Source: Flavobacteriales bacterium
Lineage (GTDB): Bacteria > Bacteroidota > Bacteroidia > Flavobacteriales_F > PHOS-HE28
Assembly: GCA_016716605.1 (NCBI GenBank)
Contig: JADJWA010000001.1
Location: 2,046,001-2,110,000 of the forward strand
DNA: 64,000 nt
Direction: 5' to 3'
The notes beneath the pieces are model-generated. The model worked only from the letters and a program-made list of their open reading frames with translations. It was not told the DNA's origin and made no database searches. Each line of letters opens with the position of its first letter. Position 1 is the stretch's first letter. Made by a program: the position numbers and the translations under genes. Below, piece after piece: positions 40,646 to 49,866 of the stretch.

Positions 40646-42682
40646 ATGAGAAACCTGTCCATCCTGCCATTGCTTCTTCCTCTATTGGCTTTGGCTCAGA
40701 TGCCTGTTGACAGTCTCTGGACGGTCTACCGGGACCCCAAGACCACACCCGACCAACGGCTCCATGCGCTGCGCGACTTGTTCGACAATAACGCCATCGT
40801 ACAGCAGGCGGACACCTTCGACAAGTACGTGGAAGTGATGTATGCGCTGGCCGAACAGGTCGGGGATCGCACCCTGCGGGCCTCCGCCATCATGAACCGC
40901 GGGGTGCAGTTCAACTTGGAGTCGGACCAGGATCGCGCGGATTCCTGTTACGCCCTGGCGGATTCCATGAACGGGCCTCGTGGTGACCGGCTCCTTCGCG
41001 CACAGCTTTGCTTCAACCGGGGTCTGAGCCTGTCCAAACGTGGCTTGACCGCGCAGGCCCTCGACAAGTACGCAGAGGCGCTTACCCTGGGAGAGACCCT
41101 TGGGAATGAGCTGATCATCCGCGGTGTGAAGAACAACATGGCAGGCCTTTATGCACAGAGCGGTGATATCGCCAAGGCCGCCGAGCTGTTCACGGACATG
41201 CTCCGGATCGCAGAGCAAGCGAAGGACAGTTCCGAGATGGGCAATCTGCTTTCGAACATCGGGGCGTGCCACAACATGATGGGGGAAACGGAGCAAGCCC
41301 GCCCGTACTTCCGCAAGGCAGCCGCGATCTTCGAGCGCACCCGGAACGGTAACCTGCCACGGCCCTATTACAACCTGGCCGGCACGTTCGCCAGTGTCGA
41401 TTCGGACTCGGCATTCCACTACAACAGCAGGGCGCTGGCAGCGGCTGCAAGCGTAGGTGATGGTGCCATGCTCATGGGCGCTTATCAGCAGCGCAGCAAC
41501 ATGCTCTTGACGGCGGGCATGCCCGACTCCGCCATGGCGTGCCTGCGGAAGGCGATGGACGTGGCAAGGAGCGTGAAGAACCTGGCTATGGAGCTTACCG
41601 TCAAGGGCACCATGGCCCGGATGCGGTTCGACGAGGGCAACACAGCGCAGGCGATCGCCTTGGAAGAGGAGGTGCTCAGCGGAGCGCGCACGCTTCGCAA
41701 CGTGGAATTGCAGAAGGTAGCAGCGGGCAACCTGGTCAACTACTACCGTAAGGCCGGCCGAACGGACAAGGCGCTGGAGATGTACGAGCTGCAGGTGACC
41801 CTCTCAGACAGCCTGGAGCGCGAGCAGAACCAGCGTGAGCTGATCCGCCAGGAGTACAAGTACGGCTACGAGAAAGAGGCTCTTGCGGACAGCCTCTCCT
41901 TCGCCGCGGAGACAGTCGTCCAACAGAAGGAGGTGCAGAAGCAGAAATTGATGCGCAACGGCTTCATGGGAGGCTTCGCTTTGGTGGCGGTGTTCGCCGG
42001 GGTCTTTTTCTTCCAACGCAATCGCATCAGCAAGGAAAAGCAACGCAGCGAGGAGTTGCTGCTGAACATCCTGCCGGAGGAAGTGGCCGAGGAACTGAAG
42101 GACAAAGGGAGCGCCTTGCCGAAACGCATCGACCAGGCCACCGTGCTCTTCACAGATTTCAAGGGCTTCACCGCCTACTCCGAGAACCTGAGCCCCGAAC
42201 AACTGGTGCACGACCTCAACGAGTGCTTCACGGCCTTCGATCACATCATCGCCAAGCACGGCATGGAGAAGATCAAGACCATCGGCGATGCGTACATGGC
42301 CGCGGGCGGGTTGCCCACGCCCAACACCACGCACGCCACGGATGTGATCAAGGCCGCCTTCGAGATGCGCGACTTCATCGCCGAAGGCAAAGCGCGCAAA
42401 GTCGCAGCGGGTCTCCCCTACTTCGTGATCCGCATCGGCATCCACACCGGCCCTGTGGTCGCCGGCATCGTGGGTGTGAAGAAGTTCCAGTACGATATCT
42501 GGGGCGACACGGTGAACACGGCATCACGGATGGAAAGCAGCGGCGATGTCGGGCAGGTGAACATCAGCGAGGCGACCTATGAACTCGTGAAGAATGAGCC
42601 CGGTCTAATGTTCACATCGCGCGGCAAAGTGCAGGCGAAGGGCAAGGGGGAGATGGAGATGTACTTTGTTTCGAGGGTCTGA
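40646..42682 (+). CDS. TPR-sensor membrane adenylate cyclase A
   Basis: 678 aa from the ATG at 40646, where the signal peptide LSILPLLLPLLALAQ begins. TPR-like helical repeats span ~50-420 (periplasmic), then a coiled stretch, one membrane helix at ~438-456 (GGFALVAVFAGVFFF) and the signalling helix SEELLLNILPEEVAEELK. The class III cyclase domain follows. The metal Asp are in VLFTDFKGFT and IGDAYMAAGG. Adenine-selecting Lys (EKIKTIGD) and Asp (YDIWGDT) are present, as are the transition-state Asn and Arg (VNTASRME). It should make cAMP in the cytoplasm under control of a periplasmic TPR sensor. The front half of its catalytic domain resembles paralogue D, the back half B and F. Confidence 0.93.
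   Translation: MRNLSILPLLLPLLALAQMPVDSLWTVYRDPKTTPDQRLHALRDLFDNNAIVQQADTFDKYVEVMYALAEQVGDRTLRASAIMNRGVQFNLESDQDRADSCYALADSMNGPRGDRLLRAQLCFNRGLSLSKRGLTAQALDKYAEALTLGETLGNELIIRGVKNNMAGLYAQSGDIAKAAELFTDMLRIAEQAKDSSEMGNLLSNIGACHNMMGETEQARPYFRKAAAIFERTRNGNLPRPYYNLAGTFASVDSDSAFHYNSRALAAAASVGDGAMLMGAYQQRSNMLLTAGMPDSAMACLRKAMDVARSVKNLAMELTVKGTMARMRFDEGNTAQAIALEEEVLSGARTLRNVELQKVAAGNLVNYYRKAGRTDKALEMYELQVTLSDSLEREQNQRELIRQEYKYGYEKEALADSLSFAAETVVQQKEVQKQKLMRNGFMGGFALVAVFAGVFFFQRNRISKEKQRSEELLLNILPEEVAEELKDKGSALPKRIDQATVLFTDFKGFTAYSENLSPEQLVHDLNECFTAFDHIIAKHGMEKIKTIGDAYMAAGGLPTPNTTHATDVIKAAFEMRDFIAEGKARKVAAGLPYFVIRIGIHTGPVVAGIVGVKKFQYDIWGDTVNTASRMESSGDVGQVNISEATYELVKNEPGLMFTSRGKVQAKGKGEMEMYFVSRV
42500..42562 (+). 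repeat. 63-nt tract identical to cyclase C (54424-54486)
   Basis: From TGGGGCGACACGG to GGGCAGGTGAAC, cyclases A and C are identical at every base including silent positions, using the unusual codons GCATCACGGATGGAA for ASRME. B, D, E and F use GCCAGCCGCATGGAG-type codons, or close variants, at this site. Just upstream, A and C differ at several silent and coding positions. This points to a recent gene-conversion tract. Confidence 0.8.
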
Positions 42683-42823
42683 GGTCCCCGGCGGCGCTAC
42701 TTGACCCGGAACCATTTCACCAGTGGTGGGTGCCGTGCCCACGATCCGGAAAGTCTACCTTGCATCCATTGGATCTTTGTCAGGGTCGCGTTGAGCCTGC
42801 TCATGGAGTAAGAACCCAACCCG

Positions 42824-44752
42824 ATGCGCAGCCTCGTTGCATTTGTCCTCCTGCTCGGCCCCGTTCAATTCGCGAACGCCCAGACCAACCTCGACTCGCT
42901 CTACGCCGTTTGGCTGGATGAAAGCCATACGGATTCCGTTCGGCTCGCTGCCTACAAGGTCTACGTTCTTCAGGGCTTCGCTTACTCCAAGCCGGACACC
43001 GTTGAGGTGCTGGTAGCCGCGCTGCACCGCTACGCCGAGGAGCATGACTACCCGAAGGCTGCTGCGGAAGGGTTCAACATTCAAGGCAACGCCTACTTGG
43101 TGCGAGGCGACGTCCCGCACACCTTGGAATATTTTCAGAAGGCACTGGCGATCCGGGAATCCATCGGGGACAACCTGGGCATTGCAGGCAGCCTCGGCAA
43201 TATCGGCCTCACCTATTCGCTGTTTGGTTACGCTCCCCTCGCCTTGGAGTACCTGCAAAAAGCTCGCGCGATGAGTGAGGAGTTCGGTTATCACAGTATC
43301 CACATGAACGCATTGATAGCCATTGGACAGGTGTACACGGACCAGCAAGATCTCCCACAAGCCTTGGAATACCTGGAAAAGGCGCTGGTCATTGCTGAAG
43401 AGGGCGGCTATGAAGGGCAGATCGCAACAATAGAGGGCCAGATCGCGAATGTCTACGGTTATCAAGGGGACCAGACCCGCAGCCTGGAATACAATGAAAG
43501 GGCCCTCGCGCATATGGAAAAAAGCGGGAACAGGGTGACCGCTGCGCAGGTGCTTTCGAATATGGCTGAGTCGTACCGTGATCAAGGTGACTTCGCCCGT
43601 GCAACGGAACACTTTGAAGCCGCTCTGGCGATCCAGAGAGAACTGGGATTGCCGTGGGGTATCGCGACCTCTCTGGCCGGTATTGGCACCATTCACCTGG
43701 ATCAAGGCAACGAACGGCTTGCCCAGCCGTATTGCGAGGATGCCCTTTTCATTGCCAAGGAGAACGGGATCATGGATATCCAGACAAGGGCCTGTAGGTG
43801 CCTCTACCGATATCATCAACTATCCGGGAACAGCACCAAGGCACTGGAGTACCTGGAACGGTACATCGTTCTTAAGGACAGCCTGCTCAACACGGAGAAC
43901 ACCAAGAAGCTGGCGCAGATGGAGATGCAGTACACCTTCGACAAGAAGGAGGCCGCGACACAGGCGGAACAGGAGAAAAAGGATGCCGTGGCCGCAGAGG
44001 AAATGGAGAAGCAGAAGCTGGTGCGCAACGGCTTCATGGGCGGCTTCGCCGTGGTGCTGCTGTTCGCCGGTGTGTTCCTCACACAGCGCAACCGCATCGG
44101 GAAGGAGAAAGCGCGCAGCGAAGAACTCCTGCTGAACATCCTGCCCGAAGAAGTGGCGGAGGAGCTGAAGGCCAAAGGCTCGGCCGAGGCTGTGCACATC
44201 GATCAGGTCACCGTGCTCTTCACCGATTTCAAGGGCTTCACGGCGATGAGCGAAGTGCTGAGCCCGAAGGATCTGGTGAACGACCTGAACCTCTGTTTCT
44301 CGGAATTCGATATGATCACCTCCAAGCATGGCATCGAGAAGATCAAGACCATCGGCGATGCGTACATGGCCGCTGGTGGTTTGCCCACGCCCAACACCAC
44401 GCACGCCACCGATGTGATCAATGCGGCATTGGAGATGCGCGACTTCATCGCCGAAGGCAAGGCGCGGAAAGTCGCAGCGGGCCTCCCTTTCTTCGAGATC
44501 CGGGTCGGCATACACACCGGCCCGGTGGTGGCCGGCATCGTAGGCGTGAAGAAGTTCCAGTACGACATCTGGGGCGATACGGTGAACATCGCCAGCCGCA
44601 TGGAGAGCAGCGGCGAAGTGGGGCAGGTGAACATCAGCGAGGCCACCTACGCGTTGGTGAAGGATGAACCGGGGCTTGCGTTCACACCGCGTGGAAAAGT
44701 GCAGGCGAAGGGGAAGGGGGAAATGGAGATGTACTTCGTTGGAAGGACGTGA
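42824..44752 (+). CDS. TPR-sensor membrane adenylate cyclase B
   Basis: 642 aa. Signal peptide RSLVAFVLLLGPVQFANAQ. About seven TPRs with the ALEYLQKALAI style occupy ~65-345. The coiled segment ATQAEQEKKDAVAAEEMEKQ leads into one membrane helix at ~405-422 (GGFAVVLLFAGVFLT) and the conserved SEELLLNILPEEVAEELK. The catalytic domain has FTDFKGFT, EKIKTIGDAYMAAGG, YDIWGDTVNIASRME, so all metal, adenine-selecting and transition-state residues are present. Its dimer-arm segment (CFSEFDMITSKHGIEK) differs from all the others. It begins 141 nt after A. A TACCTTGC box at 42756 may be its promoter. Confidence 0.93.
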   Translation: MRSLVAFVLLLGPVQFANAQTNLDSLYAVWLDESHTDSVRLAAYKVYVLQGFAYSKPDTVEVLVAALHRYAEEHDYPKAAAEGFNIQGNAYLVRGDVPHTLEYFQKALAIRESIGDNLGIAGSLGNIGLTYSLFGYAPLALEYLQKARAMSEEFGYHSIHMNALIAIGQVYTDQQDLPQALEYLEKALVIAEEGGYEGQIATIEGQIANVYGYQGDQTRSLEYNERALAHMEKSGNRVTAAQVLSNMAESYRDQGDFARATEHFEAALAIQRELGLPWGIATSLAGIGTIHLDQGNERLAQPYCEDALFIAKENGIMDIQTRACRCLYRYHQLSGNSTKALEYLERYIVLKDSLLNTENTKKLAQMEMQYTFDKKEAATQAEQEKKDAVAAEEMEKQKLVRNGFMGGFAVVLLFAGVFLTQRNRIGKEKARSEELLLNILPEEVAEELKAKGSAEAVHIDQVTVLFTDFKGFTAMSEVLSPKDLVNDLNLCFSEFDMITSKHGIEKIKTIGDAYMAAGGLPTPNTTHATDVINAALEMRDFIAEGKARKVAAGLPFFEIRVGIHTGPVVAGIVGVKKFQYDIWGDTVNIASRMESSGEVGQVNISEATYALVKDEPGLAFTPRGKVQAKGKGEMEMYFVGRT

Positions 44753-44860
44753 TCCGGAACGGGATCATCTTCAGCATATCGCTCAGGTTGATATGCACCA
44801 TACCATCATTCTGTACCATTCCTCCAGATCGTTAATTTCGGTAACCAAATTCCTACCGCC

Positions 44861-45562
44861 ATGCAACAAGACACCACATCGCACGCCGGACTGTACCGCC
44901 TCGCCGGGATCGCCGCCATCTGTGCCGGCCTCCTGATCCTCTCCTTCGCGGTAGCGGCAGATTCACATGGCATCTTCTTCGTACCCGATGCGATCCACGG
45001 CGGGTCCATCGAGACCTGGATCGGCAATGTGCGTGCGAACCCGGGACTATCGCACGCGATCCATGCCCTGCCCGTGCTCGGCTTCGCGTGCATGCTCCTG
45101 ATGGCCTTGTGCATCCATCGCCTGGTCGACCGCAACGACTGGCGAAGGATGGTCTCCTTGTTCGGCTATCTGGTGGGTGTCCCGTTAGCGGTATTGACCA
45201 TGGTGGAACAACTGAGCCTGATGAACCAAGTGGTCTTCCAATCGGAGCAAATGCCGGAACAAGCAGGTGCGATCCTCACCTACGCCACCTTCCGGATCTT
45301 CCAATGGGAGGTGGTGAACAACATCTTCGGTCCGCTCTTCATCATCATACTGGGCCACACCTTCCTGGCCGCCGCTGCGCACCGGGCCGGTATGCTGCCG
45401 CGTTGGATGCTCATCTGGGCCGCGGTCAACGCGAGCTGCCTGTTGCTCAGTTTCTCCTTCGTGCTGGTTCCCGCCATGGGGATCCTCGGCTTCGCTGCGC
45501 CATCTAGCATGATCTGGCTGATCGTACTGGGTGCGCGCATGCTCCGACGGGCGAAACCGTGA
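44861..45562 (+). CDS. DUF4386-like multi-pass membrane protein
   Basis: 233 aa with about six hydrophobic helices (LAGIAAICAGLLILSFAVA, HALPVLGFACMLLMALCI, LFGYLVGVPLAVLTMV, IFGPLFIIILGHTFLAAAA, MLIWAAVNASCLLLSFSFVL, ILGFAAPSSMIWLIVLG). The pattern recalls DUF4386 proteins, which have no known function. Its 3' end runs directly into cyclase remnant R1: the sequence around the stop codon (ACCGTGAACATG) itself resembles the cyclase ACGGTGAACACGG motif. It is a distant cousin of the protein at 61400-62071. Confidence 0.75.
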   Translation: MQQDTTSHAGLYRLAGIAAICAGLLILSFAVAADSHGIFFVPDAIHGGSIETWIGNVRANPGLSHAIHALPVLGFACMLLMALCIHRLVDRNDWRRMVSLFGYLVGVPLAVLTMVEQLSLMNQVVFQSEQMPEQAGAILTYATFRIFQWEVVNNIFGPLFIIILGHTFLAAAAHRAGMLPRWMLIWAAVNASCLLLSFSFVLVPAMGILGFAAPSSMIWLIVLGARMLRRAKP

Positions 45563-45564
45563 AC

Positions 45565-45815
45565 ATGTCAAGCCGCATGTGTCTTCGTCCCGATCTACCA
45601 GGAGAAAGCAGCGGTGAAGGGACAGGTGAATATCAGTGAAGCGACCTATCGGTTGGTTGTCGGTGATCGGTTGTCTGTTGTCGGTCACCCCCCCGCACTT
45701 TGGACAGCAGCGACGGGCAACTGACAACCGACAACCCATTGTCTTCACACCGCGCGGAAAAGTGCAGGCGAAGGGGAATAGGGAGATGGAGATGTGCTTT
45801 ATGGGGACCGCGTGA
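45565..45815 (+). pseudogene. Remnant R1: broken 3' end of an adenylate cyclase
   Basis: GTGAACATGTCAAGCCGCATG (45565-45585) matches the VNTASRM codons of the cyclases. After a ~18-nt foreign piece, 45604 onward encodes SSGEGQVNISEATYRLVV. A ~90-nt block full of TTGTCGGT and its inverse then disrupts the frame. From 45738 the reading IVFTPRGKVQAKG, then NREMEMCFMGTA and stop, is a normal cyclase C-terminus. The upstream sensor, membrane helix and active-site half are missing. The GATCGGTTGT word in the variable loop is shared with cyclase D, so a D-like paralogue is the likely parent. Confidence 0.85.
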
Positions 45816-45833
45816 CCGTTCCCGGTGCAGCTT

Positions 45834-47186
45834 TCACCGAGGATCTCGACCCGCAGTGCTCACGGCAACTCCTTTCAACTTCACTCCCCGCCACCCCATC
45901 AGGAGGTAGTACCCACCCTCGTCGCTTCTCTTGAATTCGAACGACTCGGCCTCGTCAGGTTCAGCGAAGAACACGCTGTCATTCTCAGCTTGCAGCTCAG
46001 CTATTCGCTCACCGTCCTGCAACACGACCAGTCCAGCGCCCAACACTTCGACCTTCAACTGAAGAGCGTCCATATCACGGAACGCGTACGTTCCGGCATA
46101 CGTGTTCAAGATCTCCAGCGGCACTGCTTTCGCTTCGCGATGCAGGGCACGGGGTGGTTCCACGGCCTCGCCGTTCAGCATGCGCTTCATGTCGCGCAGC
46201 GTTTCCATGAACGGAATGGCATCCATGTTACAGAGCAGCACGTAGCTCCTATTGGTGTTGAGATCGAGATGGACGTGGGCGCGGATGCCATCGGAGCCGC
46301 CACTCTGCTGGATCACCCCTCCGCTGTCGGCAAGCAGGATACCGGATCCACCAGAACGAAGATGGTCAAGGAAACGCTGTAGATCCATGGCCGTTGAATA
46401 GACCCTGGCCAAACGCAGCTCCTCATCCTTGATGTTCGGCACTTGCACGAACACGGAGTCCTTCAGTTCATGGTTCCTGGCAAGGCGATGGATGTTCTTG
46501 TGATCAGTGTCGAAATGAGCCCCCGAGGCCTTCATGCCCAGCGGTACGAGCACGTCATCGATCAAGGCTTGTGAATACCCCCTGTCCTCCTTCCTCCCGA
46601 TGAGGTAGTAGAGAATGGCATACCCGATATTCGAGTACTGCTCGTCAGTTCCTGGTTCGAAGACCAACTTCTCCTTGGCCGCCACCTCCAGGATCGAAAC
46701 AACATCCAGATCGACGGCCTTCTCGGGCAACTGGCTCATCTCCCGCGGCAGGCCGGACCGATGCTGCATCAGCATCGCGATGGTGATCTCCCTGGCCCGT
46801 GGAAACTCAGGTAGGTATTCCGCAAGCGACGTAGCAGGATCCAATTCACCGTTCTGCTCCATTTCATGGAGCTGGTATCGCGCGAAGAGCTTGGAAACCG
46901 AATGAATATCGAATTGGCTCTCCCGATCCACGCGCAGGCTGCTCCCCGTATCCGGGTCTAGGTTGTATGCCTTGTAAAGAACAAGACCATCCCCCTCCTT
47001 CACCAGCACCACACCATTGAACTTGTTCATGGACGTCAACGCGGTGAAGTACGCGTCGATCACACCGGCCGGCCCATCCAGATCGGTTGTCGGCCTTAGG
47101 TCAACAGTACGTTCGTCGGAACGGGTCGTACACCCCGACCAGACCGTCATGCCCAGCGCCAGAAGAAGCGACCAGGGGGCCCTCAT
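45834..47186 (-). CDS. Serine hydrolase, beta-lactamase/class C PBP family, lipoprotein
   Basis: 450 aa from the ATG at 47186, where APWSLLLALGMTVWSGCTT is a lipoprotein signal with lipobox Cys (an ATG at 47207 adds 7 residues). The SxxK motif is HSVSKLF. The YxN motif is DEQYSNIGYAILYYLIG, preceded by MLMQHRSGLP as in class C beta-lactamase-like hydrolases. A GGSDG stretch may take the place of the third KTG-like motif. The C-terminal ~100 residues form the usual beta domain (ILNTYAGTYAFRDMDALQLK). It probably acts on peptides or esters at the envelope; true lactamase activity is not implied. Confidence 0.88.
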   Translation of the reverse strand: MRAPWSLLLALGMTVWSGCTTRSDERTVDLRPTTDLDGPAGVIDAYFTALTSMNKFNGVVLVKEGDGLVLYKAYNLDPDTGSSLRVDRESQFDIHSVSKLFARYQLHEMEQNGELDPATSLAEYLPEFPRAREITIAMLMQHRSGLPREMSQLPEKAVDLDVVSILEVAAKEKLVFEPGTDEQYSNIGYAILYYLIGRKEDRGYSQALIDDVLVPLGMKASGAHFDTDHKNIHRLARNHELKDSVFVQVPNIKDEELRLARVYSTAMDLQRFLDHLRSGGSGILLADSGGVIQQSGGSDGIRAHVHLDLNTNRSYVLLCNMDAIPFMETLRDMKRMLNGEAVEPPRALHREAKAVPLEILNTYAGTYAFRDMDALQLKVEVLGAGLVVLQDGERIAELQAENDSVFFAEPDEAESFEFKRSDEGGYYLLMGWRGVKLKGVAVSTAGRDPR

Positions 47187-47513
47187 GGAGTGATCGCCGA
47201 TCGGCATTGTGGGCAGGAGCTTCCTTTGGTCATGATCTGAAGAATTGCGGTGTCAAGGTAGCCTCCTTGAAAAATGACCCTGTGAGCACCTTTCAGGATC
47301 GAGATCGAACGGTCCTTGGATCGTGGATCGTGCTCACCTCATCGATCGGACCATTGTCGTGGCGGAAACGTCGAAAGGTCGTACGCTTTGCAAGTGCCAA
47401 AAATAGAACAGCCTGCTGCGGTAGGCGGTGCCGATACAACGACTGTTCGGGGGATCCATGCCGTGGCCCCGCGTATGACGATGAAGCCGAGGGAATCCGG
47501 AGGCATGTGATCG
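47187..47513. other. Intergenic region, nothing recognised
   Basis: This stretch separates two minus-strand genes. Short open frames on both strands show no family pattern, and no hairpin or repeat stands out. It must hold the promoter of the serine hydrolase gene, but no clear TAnnTTTG box was found. Confidence 0.5.
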
Positions 47514-48263
47514 TTACTCGTGGTTCTCCCACCACTTCGCTCCGCGATAGCTTCGCTTCAACGGACCGATGCGGACCTTGTCCAAGAGGATCCACGTATC
47601 CATGGAGACATACGCACCCCGGTGGTTGTACTGTTGTTCGCGGGCCATCGCATCGGTAAGCATCACGGTCGCCGAGCGACCAAGTGGGCCATGCAGGAAA
47701 AGACCGAAGCCGATGAATGATCGCTTCAGGGTACGTTCCATGCCGACGCCTCCTGTGAAGTAGATCGTGAAGGGATCCAGAGTGATCCGCTCATCAAAGG
47801 GTTCACCTGCAATATCGATCGTGCGCGTGAACGAGCTTGCGGACCGTGCCGAGAGCACCACACCGAAGCGCCCAACGAGGTTCAACTTGTTGCGCTTCCA
47901 TCCAGCTGGCAGCCGATTGCGACTCGTCTTGGCGACCAAGACCAACGGCAACTCCCATTGGCCGTATCGGAAACTTGCATCCTCCGCTGTGTTGGCGTTC
48001 CCGATACCCTGCCGCACATGGAGCAATCCGGTCTCAGAATACCAGTTCGCGGCATCTGCACCGGGCATTCCCCACAGCGCTCCGAGGTCCGTCCGCACGA
48101 TCGCGCCGAGCGACCAGCCAAGCAATGAGGTACTCGCTCCCCCGATCCCCTCGGACCGGCTCACGTGCGTACCCGAAGCAAAGCCCATATCGAAAGCGGA
48201 CCGTTGCGCGATCATTGGAACGGTGACCATGCAGGCTACGATCCATGCGTTGCGCAAAGCCAT
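47514..48263 (-). CDS. Possible outer-membrane beta-barrel protein, uncharacterised
   Basis: 249 aa. The N-terminus AWIVACMVTVPMIAQ is a signal peptide. The mature part shows alternating hydrophobic strands with glycine and aromatic residues (SLLGWSLGAIVRTDLGALWG, NLVGRFGVVLSARS, FTIYFTGGVGMERTLKRSFI, GFGLFLHGPLG), as in small outer-membrane barrels of Bacteroidota. It lacks a terminal aromatic strand signature, so the barrel call is tentative. No family was recognised. Confidence 0.7.
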   Translation of the reverse strand: MALRNAWIVACMVTVPMIAQRSAFDMGFASGTHVSRSEGIGGASTSLLGWSLGAIVRTDLGALWGMPGADAANWYSETGLLHVRQGIGNANTAEDASFRYGQWELPLVLVAKTSRNRLPAGWKRNKLNLVGRFGVVLSARSASSFTRTIDIAGEPFDERITLDPFTIYFTGGVGMERTLKRSFIGFGLFLHGPLGRSATVMLTDAMAREQQYNHRGAYVSMDTWILLDKVRIGPLKRSYRGAKWWENHE

Positions 48264-48553
48264 GGACCTAATGAAGATCAGGGGTGGTGAGCCGGAACCC
48301 CGGGCCGTCGCTCAAGCCATTGTTTCCTGCGATCTCGTAAAGGTCGACCAACTCCTCCGCAGAACGCACAGTTGGCAAGCTTGTGCCAAGTTGAAGAAGG
48401 AAGAATTGCATCGGGGAACCTTGGCAGGGAATAAAGCTACGGCAGTCCGATCTCATGAACGGTGGCTGAAAATGTGTGCCGTTCGGTAGCCTTGCATGGT
48501 GAACGTGTGCGATCCGCATCCGGACCGCATCCTCAGAACAACGAAGTCGAACG

Positions 48554-49849
48554 ATGAACCGGATACCCCTACTTGGTTTTACACTCGCCCACGCGATCAC
48601 GCTCAGCGCCCAAGTGCAGGGCTCCGCCGGACAGGCCAAGCTGCGGGGGCTTTCGGTCCCTCATGCGATCACGCACGACGCAAGGGACGTGCATTGGGGT
48701 CCAGAGGTGGATGGCGTGCAATTCGGTCTGGTGCTGGACGCGGACGCATTCAGCGTGAAGTGCGACCTGTTGGTGCGCTACCAAGGCAAGCGGGAGACCG
48801 GTTCGGTGAACGCAGAATTCCGGACCGAGGTACGCTACGAGAGCCTGGGCGAGTGCTACCGCGTGGAACCGGCAACGATGCATTACGTACCGGACGAGGT
48901 GATCCTTCGAGGATCGGCTGGTGGGTGGTGGCCCAAGGTCGACCTTGGCCGGGTGCTGAAACCCGGTGAGGAACTGCTGATGCAGCGCTTCATCATTCCG
49001 CGTCTCCAACATACTTGGGACGAGGAGTGCTACCGGCTGAACGAATGGCCGGATGCCTTGGAGGTAGTGGTTGACAACGTGCTGATACACGACCGCACCG
49101 TGCCGACGGCGATGAGCACAGGGCGAGCGCCCATCCGCTATTGTGAGCGGGAGAACTTTGCAAAGCGTCAGCAGATCGCCGAGGCCCGGTTCTTCGACCA
49201 ATTGCTGAAGCTGGAAAGCCCGGACATCACCGCACTGTGCATCCGACTGGTGCAGGATACGGTGCAGGACGAACTGGTGCGCGGAGAGGCGATGCTGCAC
49301 CTAGCCGAGCTGAACACCGACACGGCGCGGGATGTGCTTTACGCCCAATGCCTGCAGCCCGACCCCCAGTTATCAAGCCTGCTCGACCACTACTTCGATA
49401 CCGGCGATCCACGCGCCGGGGAACTGTTCCACCGCTATTCCCGCCATCGTGATCCGGAGATCCAGCGCGATGTGGCCTACGGCATCGGCGCGTACGCGGA
49501 CGAACGGTACTTCGACCTGCTGAAGCCGTTGCGCACGTCACCGGACCGATGGGTGCGGGAAGCCGCTGTTGATGCCTTGCAGTTCTTCGATACGGATGAT
49601 TCGCGCGGCCTGCTGTACAAAAGCCTGTTGGATAGCGACCTCGGTGTTCGCACCCAGGCCGTCCGTGGATTGGCCGAGGTTGGCAACGAACGGTCGTTGC
49701 ACGACCTGGCCAATTACATCGCTAAGGAGGACCCAAGGAACGTTGGGTATGTCGCGAATGCCTGGGTGGTGGTGGAACAGATCAGCGGCAGGAGCTTCGA
49801 TCGGGACCTGGCCACGTTGCAGGCCTACTTGAAGGAGAGAAAGCAGTAG
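48554..49849 (+). CDS. Exported HEAT-repeat protein
   Basis: 431 aa with a signal peptide (IPLLGFTLAHAITLSAQ). Residues ~30-200 are an unassigned mixed domain with several Cys. From ~215 to the end there are HEAT/PBS-lyase-like helical repeats: RGEAMLHLAELNTDTARDVL, DPEIQRDVAYGIGAYADERY, DRWVREAAVDALQFFDTDDS and DLGVRTQAVRGLAEVGNERS. Such solenoids bind proteins in the periplasm. Nothing nearby suggests a partner. Confidence 0.82.
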   Translation: MNRIPLLGFTLAHAITLSAQVQGSAGQAKLRGLSVPHAITHDARDVHWGPEVDGVQFGLVLDADAFSVKCDLLVRYQGKRETGSVNAEFRTEVRYESLGECYRVEPATMHYVPDEVILRGSAGGWWPKVDLGRVLKPGEELLMQRFIIPRLQHTWDEECYRLNEWPDALEVVVDNVLIHDRTVPTAMSTGRAPIRYCERENFAKRQQIAEARFFDQLLKLESPDITALCIRLVQDTVQDELVRGEAMLHLAELNTDTARDVLYAQCLQPDPQLSSLLDHYFDTGDPRAGELFHRYSRHRDPEIQRDVAYGIGAYADERYFDLLKPLRTSPDRWVREAAVDALQFFDTDDSRGLLYKSLLDSDLGVRTQAVRGLAEVGNERSLHDLANYIAKEDPRNVGYVANAWVVVEQISGRSFDRDLATLQAYLKERKQ

Positions 49850-49866
49850 GGTGTTTCTTAGGCTAG

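Noticed and set aside
45640..45740. TTGTCGGT inverted repeats considered as transposon ends or a CRISPR
   Set aside because: Units are too short and irregular, no spacers of even length are seen, and there is no transposase or cas gene anywhere in the window.
48268..48639. Minus-strand 123-codon frame between the possible barrel protein and the HEAT-repeat gene
   Set aside because: No family pattern, overlaps the 5' end of the HEAT-repeat gene, and only its last ~45 codons look remotely protein-like. Not enough to call a gene.
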